The notes below the pieces were generated by a model. The model was not told where the DNA came from. It saw nothing but the letters and a program-made list of their open reading frames with translations, and did no database searches. 64,000 bases of DNA, from NCBI RefSeq assembly GCF_014385165.1, contig NZ_JACRTF010000001.1, forward strand, positions 3,224,001 through 3,288,000, given 5' to 3'. The translations under genes and the position numbers were made by a program. Shown piece by piece: positions 45,030-54,671 of the stretch. How positions within the stretch are numbered: the first letter of the stretch is position 1; the number at the start of each line of letters is the position of its first letter. Source of the DNA: Jilunia laotingensis (lineage in GTDB: Bacteria > Bacteroidota > Bacteroidia > Bacteroidales > Bacteroidaceae).

Positions 45030-46574
45030 ATGAAAGAGCTTATAACTCGGCTGGAAGAGATGAACCGGAAAGCTGAAAAAGGCGGCGGAGACGCACGCAT
45101 CGAGAAACAACATGCAGCTGGTAAGCTGACAGCACGCGAACGCATTGATATGCTTCTGGAAAAGGGGTCGTTTATCGAACTTGATAAACTGGTAACTCAT
45201 CGTTGCACGGACTTTGGCATGGAGAAGCAAAAAATACCCGGAGACGGTGTCGTGACCGGATACGGAATGATCGGCAAACGGCTGGTATATGTATTTGCAC
45301 AGGACTTTACGGTTTTCGGAGGGGCACTTTCCGAAACGTATGCCAAGAAAATATGTAAGGTAATGGATATGGCAATGCAGATGGGGGCACCCATCATCGG
45401 ACTGAATGACTCGGGAGGTGCCCGTATTCAGGAAGGTGTGCGGTCTTTGGCGGGTTACGCGGAGATATTCCTTCGCAACTCCCTCGCTTCGGGAGTGATA
45501 CCGCAGATAAGTGCCATCATGGGGCCGTGTGCCGGAGGTGCTGTTTATTCACCTGCATTGACCGATTTTATCCTGATGGTGAAGAACTCCGGTTACATGT
45601 TTATCACGGGACCCGACGTAGTAAAGAGCGTTACCCAGGAAGAGGTAAGCAAGGATGACCTGGGAGGAGCAGGGGTACATACTACGATATCCGGAGTTGC
45701 CCATCTTTCCGCTGAGAACGATATAGAATGTATCAATTACATCCGGGAATTGATTTCTTACCTTCCCGGCAACAACATGGAAGAACCCCCGTTTGTAGCA
45801 ACCAGTGACTCGCCTACACGACTGACTCCGGAGCTTTCCGCCTTGGTTCCCACGAATCCGAACCAACCTTACGACATCAAGGAAATGATCCGTTCCGTAG
45901 CCGATGACAACAGTTTCTTCGAGTTGCAGGAAGAGTATGCGAAGAATATTGTGATCGGGTATATCCGTTTGAACGGAAAGACGGTCGGAGTGGTGGCAAA
46001 CCAGCCTATGGTGCTTGCCGGGACACTCGATATCAATGCTTCCGTGAAAGCTGCTCGTTTCGTCCGTTTCTGCGATGCTTTCAACATTCCGCTTTTGACA
46101 TTGGTCGATGTGCCGGGATTCCTTCCGGGCGTAGACCAAGAATACGGAGGCATCATCCGCAATGGAGCCAAACTGCTGTATGCTTATTGTGAAGCGACCG
46201 TCCCGAAAGTGACCGTCATCACTCGTAAGGCTTATGGAGGTGCTTATGACGTGATGAGTTCCAAACATATCCGGGGAGATATCAATCTGGCATTCCCGAC
46301 TGCCGAAATTGCTGTGATGGGACCGGACGGTGCCGTGAATATACTTTTCCGTAAGGAAATAGACAAGGCGCAGAATGCCGAAACCAAGCGCAAGGAGTTG
46401 CAGGACGATTATCGTGGTAAATTTGCCAATCCGTACCGTGCTGCCGAACTGGGCTATGTGGATGAAGTGATCGATCCTGCCATTACGCGCTTGCGCCTGA
46501 TACGCAGTTTCGAAATGCTGGCTAACAAACGCCAGTCCAATCCGCCTAAGAAACACTCTAACATCCCACTTTAA
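45030..46574 (+). CDS. Acyl-CoA carboxylase carboxyltransferase subunit (propionyl/methylmalonyl-CoA type)
   Basis: 514 residues with both crotonase-like halves of a biotin-dependent carboxyltransferase. Seen: [21 protein letters not shown], the oxyanion-forming [22 protein letters not shown], then the C-terminal [24 protein letters not shown] and [12 protein letters not shown]. It moves the carboxyl group between carboxybiotin and an acyl-CoA. In Bacteroides such subunits act in the propionyl-CoA / methylmalonyl-CoA step of propionate metabolism; the acyl chain cannot be fixed from sequence. First gene of a three-gene operon. Confidence 0.9.
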   Translation: MKELITRLEEMNRKAEKGGGDARIEKQHAAGKLTARERIDMLLEKGSFIELDKLVTHRCTDFGMEKQKIPGDGVVTGYGMIGKRLVYVFAQDFTVFGGALSETYAKKICKVMDMAMQMGAPIIGLNDSGGARIQEGVRSLAGYAEIFLRNSLASGVIPQISAIMGPCAGGAVYSPALTDFILMVKNSGYMFITGPDVVKSVTQEEVSKDDLGGAGVHTTISGVAHLSAENDIECINYIRELISYLPGNNMEEPPFVATSDSPTRLTPELSALVPTNPNQPYDIKEMIRSVADDNSFFELQEEYAKNIVIGYIRLNGKTVGVVANQPMVLAGTLDINASVKAARFVRFCDAFNIPLLTLVDVPGFLPGVDQEYGGIIRNGAKLLYAYCEATVPKVTVITRKAYGGAYDVMSSKHIRGDINLAFPTAEIAVMGPDGAVNILFRKEIDKAQNAETKRKELQDDYRGKFANPYRAAELGYVDEVIDPAITRLRLIRSFEMLANKRQSNPPKKHSNIPL

Positions 46575-46593
46575 TGCCGAGGAGGACATCGTT

Positions 46594-48105
46594 ATGATAA
46601 AAAAGATATTAGTTGCTAACCGTGGCGAGATTGCCATGCGTATTTTCCGTACTTGCCGGGTGATGAATATTGCCACGGTGGCCATATATACCCGTGTAGA
46701 CCGGGGGGCACTCCATGTACGGTATGCCGAAGAAGCTTATTGCATTTCAGACTCACCCGAAGATACTTCCTACCTGAAACCGGAGAAGATACTTGCCATC
46801 GCCAAGAAGACGGGAGCTGCCATTCATCCGGGATACGGATTCCTTTCGGAGAATGCGGATTTCGCACGCCGCTGTGAGGAAGAAGGGGTGATCTTTATCG
46901 GGCCGAGTGCCGATATAATTGCCAAAATGGGTATTAAGACGGAGGCACGAAAGATCATGAGGGAAGCCGGATTGCCCATTGTGCCCGGGACGGAGAATCC
47001 CGTGAAAGGTATCGAGGAAGCAAAGAAAGTGGCTGCCGAGGTAGGATACCCGATCATGCTGAAGGCCTTGGCCGGAGGTGGAGGAAAAGGGATGCGTCTG
47101 GTACATTCGGAAGAAGAGGTGGAAGAGGCATTGCGCTTGTCACAGTCCGAGGCCGGAAGTTCGTTCGGCAATAATGCCGTTTATATCGAGAAGTATATTG
47201 AGAATCCGCATCATATAGAGGTGCAGATTTTAGGAGATAAATATGGAAATGTAGTCCATCTGTATGAACGCGAATGTTCTATTCAGAGGCGTAATCAGAA
47301 GGTTATCGAGGAATCACCGTCGCCTTTTGTAAAGGATGAAACCCGTGCCAAGATGTTTAAGGTAGCCGTGGAAGCTTGCAAGAAGATCGGTTATTACAGC
47401 GCGGGGACGCTTGAGTTCATGATGGATAAGGATCAGAATTTCTATTTCCTCGAGATGAATACCCGTCTTCAGGTGGAACATCCTGTGACGGAAGCGTGTA
47501 CGGGTGTGGACTTGGTTCGCGATATGATACAGGTAGCTGCCGGCAATCCTTTGCCTTACAAACAGGAAAACATCGAATTTCGCGGGGCTTCCATCGAATG
47601 CCGTATTTATGCGGAAGATCCGGAGAATAATTTTATGCCTTCACCCGGTGTCATCACGGTACGCGAGGCTCCCGAAGGACGTAATCTTCGTCTGGATAGT
47701 GCCGCCTATGCCGGTTTCGAGGTATCGCTCCATTATGACCCGATGATTGCGAAGCTCTGTTGCTGGGGACGTACCCGTGAATCTGCCATCTCGAATATGG
47801 CTCGTGCCCTTCGGGAGTATAAGATTCTCGGCATCAAGACTACCATCCCTTTCCACCAACGTGTGTTGAAGAATGCCGCTTTCCTGAAAGGGGAGTACGA
47901 TACTACATTTATTGACACCCGTTTTGACAAGGAGGATTTAAAGCGTAGGCAGAACACCGATCCTACGGTGGCGGTGATTGCTGCTACCCTGAAGCATTAC
48001 GAGCAAGAGAAGGAGGCGGCTTCGAGGGCAACCACGCTTCCCGTAGTGGGCGATTCTCTTTGGAAATATTATGGCAAGTTGCAGATGACTGCCAATAACT
48101 ATTAA
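46594..48105 (+). CDS. Biotin carboxylase subunit
   Basis: 503 residues, ATP-grasp family. Visible: ILVANRGEIAMRIFRT at the start, HPGYGFLSENADF, the ATP loop KALAGGGGKGMRLVH, EVQILGDKYGN, ERECSIQRRNQKVIEE, FLEMNTRLQVEHPVTE and the catalytic-loop region. It carboxylates the biotin on the carrier protein using ATP and bicarbonate. The C-terminal 50 residues beyond the usual AccC end look like a linker. It starts 19 bp after the CT gene and ends 8 bp before the carrier gene. Confidence 0.93.
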   Translation: MIKKILVANRGEIAMRIFRTCRVMNIATVAIYTRVDRGALHVRYAEEAYCISDSPEDTSYLKPEKILAIAKKTGAAIHPGYGFLSENADFARRCEEEGVIFIGPSADIIAKMGIKTEARKIMREAGLPIVPGTENPVKGIEEAKKVAAEVGYPIMLKALAGGGGKGMRLVHSEEEVEEALRLSQSEAGSSFGNNAVYIEKYIENPHHIEVQILGDKYGNVVHLYERECSIQRRNQKVIEESPSPFVKDETRAKMFKVAVEACKKIGYYSAGTLEFMMDKDQNFYFLEMNTRLQVEHPVTEACTGVDLVRDMIQVAAGNPLPYKQENIEFRGASIECRIYAEDPENNFMPSPGVITVREAPEGRNLRLDSAAYAGFEVSLHYDPMIAKLCCWGRTRESAISNMARALREYKILGIKTTIPFHQRVLKNAAFLKGEYDTTFIDTRFDKEDLKRRQNTDPTVAVIAATLKHYEQEKEAASRATTLPVVGDSLWKYYGKLQMTANNY

Positions 48106-48113
48106 AATATGGA

Positions 48114-48644
48114 ATGTTTATGAATACAATATTAGCAACCTATTATGCCCATATACAGGATGTACCCGGCAGTGAATACAAGGTGGAAATTCTGGAAGAC
48201 GGGCCTATCAAGAAAGTGGCTGTGAATGGGAAGATTTATGAGGTGGATTATAATGTAGGGGGCGACTCCATCTATTCCATCATCATAGATAATCATTCGC
48301 ACGGTGTACAGATTTCTCCCAATTCTCATTCATCCTATACCATCATGAATAAAGGAGAACTTTTCCAGATTGAACTGAAAAGTGAGATGGAGAAGATTCA
48401 CAATGCCCACAGTGGTTCCGATAGCATCGGCAGACAGGTAGTGGAAGCCCCTATGCCGGGTGTGATCCTCAAGACATATGTGAAGAAAGGGGATGAAGTG
48501 AAGAAAGGTGATCCACTCTGTGTATTGGTGGCCATGAAAATGGAAAACGAAATCCGTTCGACAACGGACGGAGTGGTGAAAGAGATTTTCGTAGAAGAAA
48601 ACATGAAAGTGGGACTGAACGACCGGATTATGGTGGTAGAATAA
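48114..48644 (+). CDS. Biotin carboxyl carrier protein
   Basis: 176 residues. The C-terminal biotinyl domain has the AMKM motif with the biotinylated Lys at about 142, preceded by EAPMPGVILK and followed by the ST-DGVV hairpin. The N-terminal half (YKVEILEDGPIKKVAVNGKIYEVD) resembles the beta domain before the carrier in oxaloacetate and acyl-CoA carboxylase subunits. It carries carboxybiotin between the two enzymes encoded just upstream and needs the biotin made by the bio operon in this window. A start two codons later (ATG AAT) is equally possible. Confidence 0.92.
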   Translation: MFMNTILATYYAHIQDVPGSEYKVEILEDGPIKKVAVNGKIYEVDYNVGGDSIYSIIIDNHSHGVQISPNSHSSYTIMNKGELFQIELKSEMEKIHNAHSGSDSIGRQVVEAPMPGVILKTYVKKGDEVKKGDPLCVLVAMKMENEIRSTTDGVVKEIFVEENMKVGLNDRIMVVE

Positions 48645-48670
48645 TTTCCGTTTCATCTTAACCGCATTAT

Positions 48671-48723
48671 CAATATATGTAATGACCCGTAACAATAGAT
48701 GTGAAGGGGCGTTACATATATTG
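48671..48723. terminator. Long imperfect hairpin between convergent genes
   Basis: CAATATATGTAA (48671-48682) pairs with TTACATATATTG (48712-48723); the interior can pair further (CCC with GGG). It lies between the BCCP stop and the convergent EamA gene, so it may end both transcripts. No long T-run. Confidence 0.5.
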
Positions 48724-48755
48724 TTATTTATAAGGAGGTGTAGTCTGGCAGCTTT

Positions 48756-49706
48756 TTATCTAGAGGATCGTTTTTCTCTGAGTATGACGATGCTCACAGC
48801 GGAAACAATCAGCAGGATACCCACCATTCCTTCTATGGTAAACCGTTCCTTGAATGCCAATGCCCCGATGACTACTGCCGTTAAAGGTTCCATGGCTCCG
48901 AATATGGAAGTAAGTGTGGGTCCGATGTATTTCACAGCTTTCACCAATGTCATATTCGAGATGGCTGTTGCCGGTAAAGCCAGTCCGAGAATGTACAACC
49001 AGGCATGACCGTCCGTTACTAGCCGGATGCCGCTTGTGAAACATCCGCAGACAATGAAAAGGAGTGCCCCGATCGCCATCACGTAGCAAGTCAGTACGGT
49101 TGAATTGATTTCTACTGCACGGCTTTTCCTGACTCCGATGATATAGCCGGCATAGGCAAAGATGGAGATGCACGCTGTAAGGATGCCTAATGTGGAATTA
49201 CCACCTGTATGATCGATATTTCCGGTAGAAAGTAAAACAGCTCCGATGATGGACATCAGGATGGCTGTGATGACCCATCCCGATCTTTTTTCTTTGAAGA
49301 ATATCATCATCGTCATGGCTACCGCCAGCGGATACATAAAGTGGATGATGGAGGCGACACCGCTTGAAATGTTCTGGTAGGCGATCACCAGACTCAGTGA
49401 AGTAGCCGCCCGGAACAGGCTGAGCCAGAAGACGGTGATGAACGCTTTACCGCTTAAACGAAAATTACAGCCGGTCAGCAAACCGAAGATTACCAAGGTT
49501 GCCGAAGCCACTCCCCAACGGTAACTCAACACCTCGAATGATGAGAAACCGATGCTGAGAAGCAGGATGGAGAAGAAGGGTGCCAGTCCGAAAGTTGAAG
49601 AGGACACCGCTGCATATAAGATACCTTTTAGTTTGTTGCTAGGGTTACGAATCATTTGCTTCCTGTTATTATCCGTTATTTTACTTTCTATATCCTTGCC
49701 TGTCAT
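48756..49706 (-). CDS. EamA/DMT-family transporter
   Basis: 316 residues with about ten transmembrane helices in two EamA repeats (first from LKGILYAAVSSSTFGLAPFF, second from GILTACISIFAYAGYIIGV). The family exports or imports small metabolites in the inner membrane; substrate unknown. A shorter start at MIRNPSNKLKG is possible. A -7 box at 49768-49776 fits. Confidence 0.85.
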   Translation of the reverse strand: MTGKDIESKITDNNRKQMIRNPSNKLKGILYAAVSSSTFGLAPFFSILLLSIGFSSFEVLSYRWGVASATLVIFGLLTGCNFRLSGKAFITVFWLSLFRAATSLSLVIAYQNISSGVASIIHFMYPLAVAMTMMIFFKEKRSGWVITAILMSIIGAVLLSTGNIDHTGGNSTLGILTACISIFAYAGYIIGVRKSRAVEINSTVLTCYVMAIGALLFIVCGCFTSGIRLVTDGHAWLYILGLALPATAISNMTLVKAVKYIGPTLTSIFGAMEPLTAVVIGALAFKERFTIEGMVGILLIVSAVSIVILREKRSSR

Positions 49707-49767
49707 TTGTCTTTATCTGTTTTTGACAAAGATTTTAATGAATTTATCACCTGCTTTCGATTAAGGT

Positions 49768-49776
49768 GCAAAGATA
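49768..49776 (-). promoter_or_regulatory. -7 box TATCTTTGC for the EamA gene
   Basis: Exact TAnnTTTGC about 62 nt upstream of the start at 49706, only 4 bp from a divergent -7 box. Confidence 0.5.
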
Positions 49777-49780
49777 TTAC

Positions 49781-49789
49781 TATTTTTGC
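49781..49789 (+). promoter_or_regulatory. -7 box TATTTTTGC for the metallophosphoesterase gene
   Basis: Exact TAnnTTTGC about 64 nt upstream of 49853. The two divergent boxes are so close that the polymerase footprints overlap. Confidence 0.5.
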
Positions 49790-49852
49790 GAACTTTACTT
49801 GAGTAGGTTCATTTATACCATTGGATAATATGCTTATTTTAACGAGATAATT

Positions 49853-50998
49853 ATGAAATTTATAGTATTGGCCATTTTGATTCTGACGTTGCCGGATCTT
49901 TATATTTGGTTCTCTTTTGTACGTGGAAATGTCGGTTTGGTCTGGAAGATTCTTTACTGGGTACCTTTGCTCGCTACGTTGATGTGCATTGGTTTTGCCT
50001 TGATGGGAGTTCATCAGCCTTTGTTGTTGAAACTCTTTTTTATGCTATTGCTTTGTATAGCAATTCCTAAATTACTCTTTACCGTGGTTTCGCTTGCGGG
50101 ACGCGGTGTCGGATTGTTGCTTCCTGCGGCTGCTAAAATTGGTAATTGGACGGGAGTTGCCGTGTCGTTCGTTTCCATCGGCATATTTATCTATGGGCTG
50201 ACTTCCGGATGGAAGGAACTGGTAACAAAAGAAATAACGGTAACATCGGCAGATGTGCCGGAAGCTTTCAATGGCTACCGTCTGGTACAACTGTCGGATA
50301 TTCATATCGGAACGTTCATCGGGAATGAAGAGTTTGTACAGCGTTTGGTGAAGGAAGTGAACGACCTCCATCCCGACTTGATTGTTTTTACGGGCGATTT
50401 GGTAAATTCTTCAGCGGATGAATTGGATAATTTTATGGAAATCCTGCCGCAGTTACGGGCAAAGGATGGTGTATATTCCATTCTCGGCAATCACGATTAT
50501 TGCGAATACCATCATTATGATACTCCCGATGGGGCACGGAGCAATTTGCGCGAAGTGATAAGGCGTGAACGGGGATTCGGATGGGACGTATTGTTGAATG
50601 AACACCGCTTTATCCACCGGGGAACGGACAGCATCGCTATCATAGGCGTTGAGAATGAGGGGAAGCCACCTTTCCCTTCTTTTGCTGATCTGCCTAAGGC
50701 TATGAAAGGGGTGTCCGATGATGTTTATAAGATATTGTTGAGCCATGACCCTTCCCATTGGAGGCGAGAAGTGCTGCCGGAAACGGATATACAGTTGACT
50801 TTGTCGGGACATACTCATGCCATGCAGTTGATGATCGGAAACTTTTCTCCGGCTCAATGGGCCTATCGTGAATGGGGCGGTGCGTATCAGGAAGATAAGC
50901 ACATGTTGTATGTCAGTCTGGGTATCGGTGGGACGGTTCCTTTCCGTTTCGGTGCATGGCCGGAAATAAATGTCATCACATTAAAGCGACCGGAGTGA
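49853..50998 (+). CDS. Membrane-bound metallophosphoesterase
   Basis: 381 residues. Four transmembrane helices in the first 130 residues, then a calcineurin-like phosphoesterase domain with all metal ligands: QLSDIHIG, TGDLVNS, GNHDYCEYH, LSHDPSH and LSGHTHAMQ. This layout is the YkuE/YaeI-like type that acts on lipid-linked or pyrophosphate substrates. Its TGA stop shares one base with the ATG of an AraC remnant, so it once led an operon with that gene. Confidence 0.88.
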   Translation: MKFIVLAILILTLPDLYIWFSFVRGNVGLVWKILYWVPLLATLMCIGFALMGVHQPLLLKLFFMLLLCIAIPKLLFTVVSLAGRGVGLLLPAAAKIGNWTGVAVSFVSIGIFIYGLTSGWKELVTKEITVTSADVPEAFNGYRLVQLSDIHIGTFIGNEEFVQRLVKEVNDLHPDLIVFTGDLVNSSADELDNFMEILPQLRAKDGVYSILGNHDYCEYHHYDTPDGARSNLREVIRRERGFGWDVLLNEHRFIHRGTDSIAIIGVENEGKPPFPSFADLPKAMKGVSDDVYKILLSHDPSHWRREVLPETDIQLTLSGHTHAMQLMIGNFSPAQWAYREWGGAYQEDKHMLYVSLGIGGTVPFRFGAWPEINVITLKRPE

Positions 50999-51256
50999 TG
51001 AAGAGCCGGATTCCTCGCTATACTTTTTATGAAATGAAGTATGGGGATTATGAAGCGGCTCCGTGGAATGTATTCTTCCGTATTCAAAGATACGTTGTTT
51101 ATCCAGCATCTCTCCTTTTTCGATTGGCAAAAGTCCTCTTCCTGTCTGCACCTGCCGGGTGAATTGCATCGACAGATTCTCTTGTTTCTGGAACATATGA
51201 AGACAGAGATAAGCTTATACAAACAAAATGACATGCATGTGTTGAGAGCCTTTTAG
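50998..51256 (+). pseudogene. Decayed AraC-family regulator, N-terminal part only
   Basis: The ATG at 50998 begins MKSRIPRYTFYE, the usual opening of Bacteroides AraC-type sensor domains. After about 20 codons similarity shifts to the next frame, which reads FIQHLSFFDWQKSS, LPGELHRQILLFLEHM and NDMHVLRAF, then stops at 51256. These match the end of the same kind of sensor domain. The cupin middle and the whole HTH are missing and the frame is shifted. Recognition is by eye. Confidence 0.55.
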
Positions 51257-51390
51257 CAAAATAAAGAACGATCGACACGGATAGGAATGCATGTTTCTTG
51301 TATCTTGCAAAACTAGTATTTTAACTACATGTTAATATAGATACCTTAAATGCAAGAAATAGTTATTTTACATATTAAGAGTATATACTT

Positions 51391-51492
51391 TTATTGATCT
51401 CGGCTTAAAGTCTTTTCTAAAATATCTTCCGAAATAGGTTTTGATCCGTTTTTAGTGCTTCTCACGCCTCTATAATCTCGAGAAAGTGACAT
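51391..51492 (-). other. 33-codon open frame, possible gene remnant
   Basis: Reads MSLSRDYRGVRSTKNG, then SEDILEKTLSRDQ and stop. It is protein-like in composition but matches no family I know. Its ATG and that of the PNPOx remnant meet head to head in CATATG at 51490-51495. The rest of 51257-51490 is AT-rich with nothing recognisable. Confidence 0.25.
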
Positions 51493-51672
51493 ATGCTGAA
51501 AGGAGAAATGGAAGTGCTGACAGATGCAAAAAGTAAAGAATTGGTATGGAGGGAAGGTGATGAGATGTATTACAAGGAAGGAGTGGCCGATCCCGATTAT
51601 TGTGTGTTGCGGTTTACTGCATTCTCCGGAAGATATTACAGCAATTTTAAATCAGAAGATTTTATTGTCTGA
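51493..51672 (+). pseudogene. C-terminal remnant of a pyridoxamine 5'-phosphate oxidase-family protein
   Basis: 59 codons: MEVLTDAKSKELVWREGD, MYYKEGVADPDYCVLRF and GRYYSNFKSEDF, the typical end of PNPOx-like general stress proteins. The N-terminal two thirds with the flavin-binding strands are absent, and an in-frame stop lies just upstream of the ATG. Intact relatives usually have 130-160 residues. Confidence 0.55.
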
Positions 51673-51744
51673 AGAATACTTTTGGGGGAGTTCCGAAGTT
51701 ATAGTATATATGCCTTCATATGTTCTACTTCATAATAATAAGTC

Positions 51745-52653
51745 ATGCCTGAAACTATTACTCAGTTTTATAAAAGAATACAACGTAATGACCCCACGTT
51801 AGATGGTGGTTATTCACGGGAGAAACCCTATTTTAATATTTTCTCCCGGCAATGTAATTTCGGTACGGTACAGTTTAGTTATAGGGATTTTTACAAAGTT
51901 ACTGTGATAATGGGTATAGGGAAATTGTACTATGCTGATAAGTGGATTTTGGTAGACCGTCCCGCTTTATTGTTTTCCAATCCTCTGGTCCCTTATGCCT
52001 GGGAATCTATAAGTGAGGAACAAGAAGGAAGGTTCTGCATCTTTAATGAGCCATTTGTCAAGGCGGAAGAAAAGAATAATTCTTTATCCGAAACCCCATT
52101 GTTTAAGATTTCGGGGGATAAAGTTTTCTTTTTGGATGATCTGCAACTCTCTGGAATTCTGGATATCTATGCACGGATGCAAGAAGAAATCAACTCTGAT
52201 TACTTCGGAAAACAGGATGTATTGCGCTGTTATCTTCATCTGTTGATTCATATGGCAATGAAGATGCAGGATACTAATCGGTATGAAGCCCATCCGAATG
52301 CTTCCCAACGTATTGTTGAATTGTTTATGGAATTGTTGGAAAGGCAGTTCCCTGTCGATTATCCCAATACCATACTTGTTTTACGTACACCTTCTGATTA
52401 TGCAAGCCGTTTGTCGATACATATCAACCATTTAAATAAAGTAGTTAAAGAGATAACGGGAAAAACGACCTCCGATTGGATTGCAGAGAGAATAACCAGG
52501 GAAGCTACCCAATATCTCATGCATACTAAACTTTCTATTTCAGAAATCGCTTATGGTTTAGGATTTGAAACAGTTTCTTATTTCAGTAAGTTCTATCGTA
52601 AACAGATGGGAAATGCACCTTCCAAAATTAGATTGGAAGTGGGATACGAATGA
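51745..52653 (+). CDS. AraC-family transcriptional regulator
   Basis: 302 residues. The N-terminal cupin-like sensor domain (about 20-165) is followed by the double HTH (about 200-300): SIHINHLNKVVKEITGKTTSDW and LSISEIAYGLGFETVSYFSKFY, then KQMGNAPSKIR. It probably controls the aldo/keto reductase gene 89 bp downstream, a common pair in Bacteroides. The remnant genes just upstream include a decayed relative of it. Confidence 0.88.
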   Translation: MPETITQFYKRIQRNDPTLDGGYSREKPYFNIFSRQCNFGTVQFSYRDFYKVTVIMGIGKLYYADKWILVDRPALLFSNPLVPYAWESISEEQEGRFCIFNEPFVKAEEKNNSLSETPLFKISGDKVFFLDDLQLSGILDIYARMQEEINSDYFGKQDVLRCYLHLLIHMAMKMQDTNRYEAHPNASQRIVELFMELLERQFPVDYPNTILVLRTPSDYASRLSIHINHLNKVVKEITGKTTSDWIAERITREATQYLMHTKLSISEIAYGLGFETVSYFSKFYRKQMGNAPSKIRLEVGYE

Positions 52654-52742
52654 TTATTTGATTTGTTCAAATGATAGTTTGAATAGTGCCAATCTCCCCG
52701 TGTGCTATCATCTAATTTTGTACCGAATAAAAAAGAAGGATT

Positions 52743-53744
52743 ATGAAGTACAGAAAATTAGGTAAAACGGATGTGCGGCTTTCCGCTATCGGTTTGGGGT
52801 GTATGGGTATGAGTGCTGCATACGGCAATTCCGATGAAAAAGAAAATATGGCTACACTGTATCGTGCATTGGAGATAGGGGTCAATTTTTGGGATACTGC
52901 CGATGTGTATGGAAACGGTGCAAATGAAGAGTTATTATCCAAAGTATTGCTTGAGAAGCGGAACGATATTTTTATTGCTACAAAATTCGGCTTCCGATTA
53001 CGAAAGAACCGGGGGAGTGTTTTTGCCGGTGGGGAAAGTTATGTAGACTGCTCTCCCGGATATGTCCGGCAAGCTGTGGAGGCAAGTTTGAAACGATTGA
53101 AAATAGAGACTATTGATTTGTATTATGCCCATCGGATAGATCCCTTAATTCCTATTGAAGAAACGATTGGTGCAATGGCTGATTTGGTGAAGGAGGGTAA
53201 GGTGCGCTATTTGGGCTTGAGCGAATGTTCTGCCGAAACCTTGCGAAAGGCTTATGCCGTCCATCCGATAGCTACCGTTGAAAGTGAATATTCTTTGCTG
53301 ACACGTGATGTGGAAAATGATATATTGCCATTGACCAAGGAATTGGGGGTTACTTTTGTCCCTTTTTCCCCATTGGCTAGGGGATTGATGACTAATACAG
53401 TAAATGTAGACGCATTAGGGGATGATGATTTCCGAAAACAATTACCGCGTTATAAAGGTGCGCATTGGGACAATAATCGTAACCTGGCTACTGAATTTGC
53501 CGTACTTGCTGAAAGCAGAAACATGACTCCGGCTCAACTTGCTTTAGCTTGGATATTGGCAAAAAGTGAAAACATCATACCGATACCGGGAACGAAAAGA
53601 ATCAAATATCTGGAAGAAAATGCTAAGGCTGCCGATATGCATTTATCTCCCGGAGATGTGGCATGTATCGAATCTCTTCTAAAGAAATTTCCAAATGTGG
53701 GTGATCGTTACAATGAATCTGAATTTAAATTTGTGAATAAATAA
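52743..53744 (+). CDS. Aldo/keto reductase
   Basis: 333 residues, TIM-barrel AKR. Start MKYRKLGKTDVRLSAIGLGCMGMS is typical. The catalytic tetrad is visible: Asp in WDTADVYG, Tyr of the same motif, Lys in IATKFGF and His in LYYAHRID. The cofactor region IIPIPGTKRIKYLEEN binds NADP(H). It reduces aldehydes or ketones; the physiological substrate is unknown. It is preceded by its likely AraC regulator. Confidence 0.92.
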   Translation: MKYRKLGKTDVRLSAIGLGCMGMSAAYGNSDEKENMATLYRALEIGVNFWDTADVYGNGANEELLSKVLLEKRNDIFIATKFGFRLRKNRGSVFAGGESYVDCSPGYVRQAVEASLKRLKIETIDLYYAHRIDPLIPIEETIGAMADLVKEGKVRYLGLSECSAETLRKAYAVHPIATVESEYSLLTRDVENDILPLTKELGVTFVPFSPLARGLMTNTVNVDALGDDDFRKQLPRYKGAHWDNNRNLATEFAVLAESRNMTPAQLALAWILAKSENIIPIPGTKRIKYLEENAKAADMHLSPGDVACIESLLKKFPNVGDRYNESEFKFVNK

Positions 53745-53807
53745 TATCGGAGGAGATAAGGGAGAGTAGGGGATTGGCTATTGCAATGAATTGATTTGCT
53801 TTATAAT

Positions 53808-54644
53808 TTAATTAATCGATATCGTATAGACTGTGCCGGCAAGGAAGTTTCCGGATGTAGGTTTAATCAGATATTTACGTGGAAGCAATGCTCCCAAAAT
53901 GGATGCTTCCAGTATATAACTTGGTACATCAGCGGGAACCATCAAAGGATTGGTGGCAGTCAAACTTGCTTTGGTGAAAGTAATATCGATCGTACTGCTG
54001 CCATAAGTGATGATGCCTGTTTCCATATTCATGGAACCTGTGTTTCTGACCCCCAATATTTTCACGCTTGTAAGCAATGAACCCAACAGAGAAGTATTCA
54101 GTTGGATTTGCGTTAACTTATGATTGAATGTCAGAATAGCAGTACCTCCGGGGGTATAACTGCCATTAGGAGTGCTGGCAGCATACATAATGTCTTCCTG
54201 TCCACTAAGGGTGAAATTATAAGTTGGGGCAATTCCGTTTCCCGGTGCAGTGATGTAGTTGGCTCCGCTAGAAGCGGTAGTACGTGGATAATAACCGTAG
54301 AAGACGACTCTTTTTCCTCCCATCGGATAGTATAGTTTGGGTGAAAAAGTCAACTGATTCCCACTTATGCCACTGGGAGCAATATTGGTTTGTAAAGGAG
54401 AGGGAGTCCAGGGAAATGTTCCGGAAGTCGTCCCTTCCGCTACTTCGTAGATTCCCAATGAACTGGCTGTGATATCGCTTATAGTATTGACGATGGCACG
54501 TGTCTTTGGATTCATTTCTGCAACAGCGAGCCGAACCGGAACAGGAAGTTCCCCGCAAGCGGGAAACTCCTCTTCCAAATCATTACCACAGCTTGTCAGC
54601 GACAGTAATGCTATGCCTGTCAGTAATCGGATGGACAGCTTCAT
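53808..54644 (-). CDS. Fimbrillin-family lipoprotein (1)
   Basis: 278 residues. Lipobox LSLTSC at about 19, then the pattern of Mfa/fimbrillin-like proteins: KTRAIVNTISDITASSLGIYEV, YYPMGGKRVVFYGYYP, EDIMYAAS and TFNHKLTQIQLN. Members are surface fimbrial subunits or tip proteins, or adhesins of unknown role. Second gene of a pair, 27 bp after its paralogue. No Mfa2/FimB or usher-like gene nearby. Confidence 0.82.
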   Translation of the reverse strand: MKLSIRLLTGIALLSLTSCGNDLEEEFPACGELPVPVRLAVAEMNPKTRAIVNTISDITASSLGIYEVAEGTTSGTFPWTPSPLQTNIAPSGISGNQLTFSPKLYYPMGGKRVVFYGYYPRTTASSGANYITAPGNGIAPTYNFTLSGQEDIMYAASTPNGSYTPGGTAILTFNHKLTQIQLNTSLLGSLLTSVKILGVRNTGSMNMETGIITYGSSTIDITFTKASLTATNPLMVPADVPSYILEASILGALLPRKYLIKPTSGNFLAGTVYTISIN

Positions 54645-54671
54645 TGCCTCGATTCATACTTTGAATGAGAT

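Noticed and set aside
50887..51234. 115-codon minus-strand frame
   Set aside because: Antisense to the metallophosphoesterase end and the AraC remnant, which explain the sequence better.
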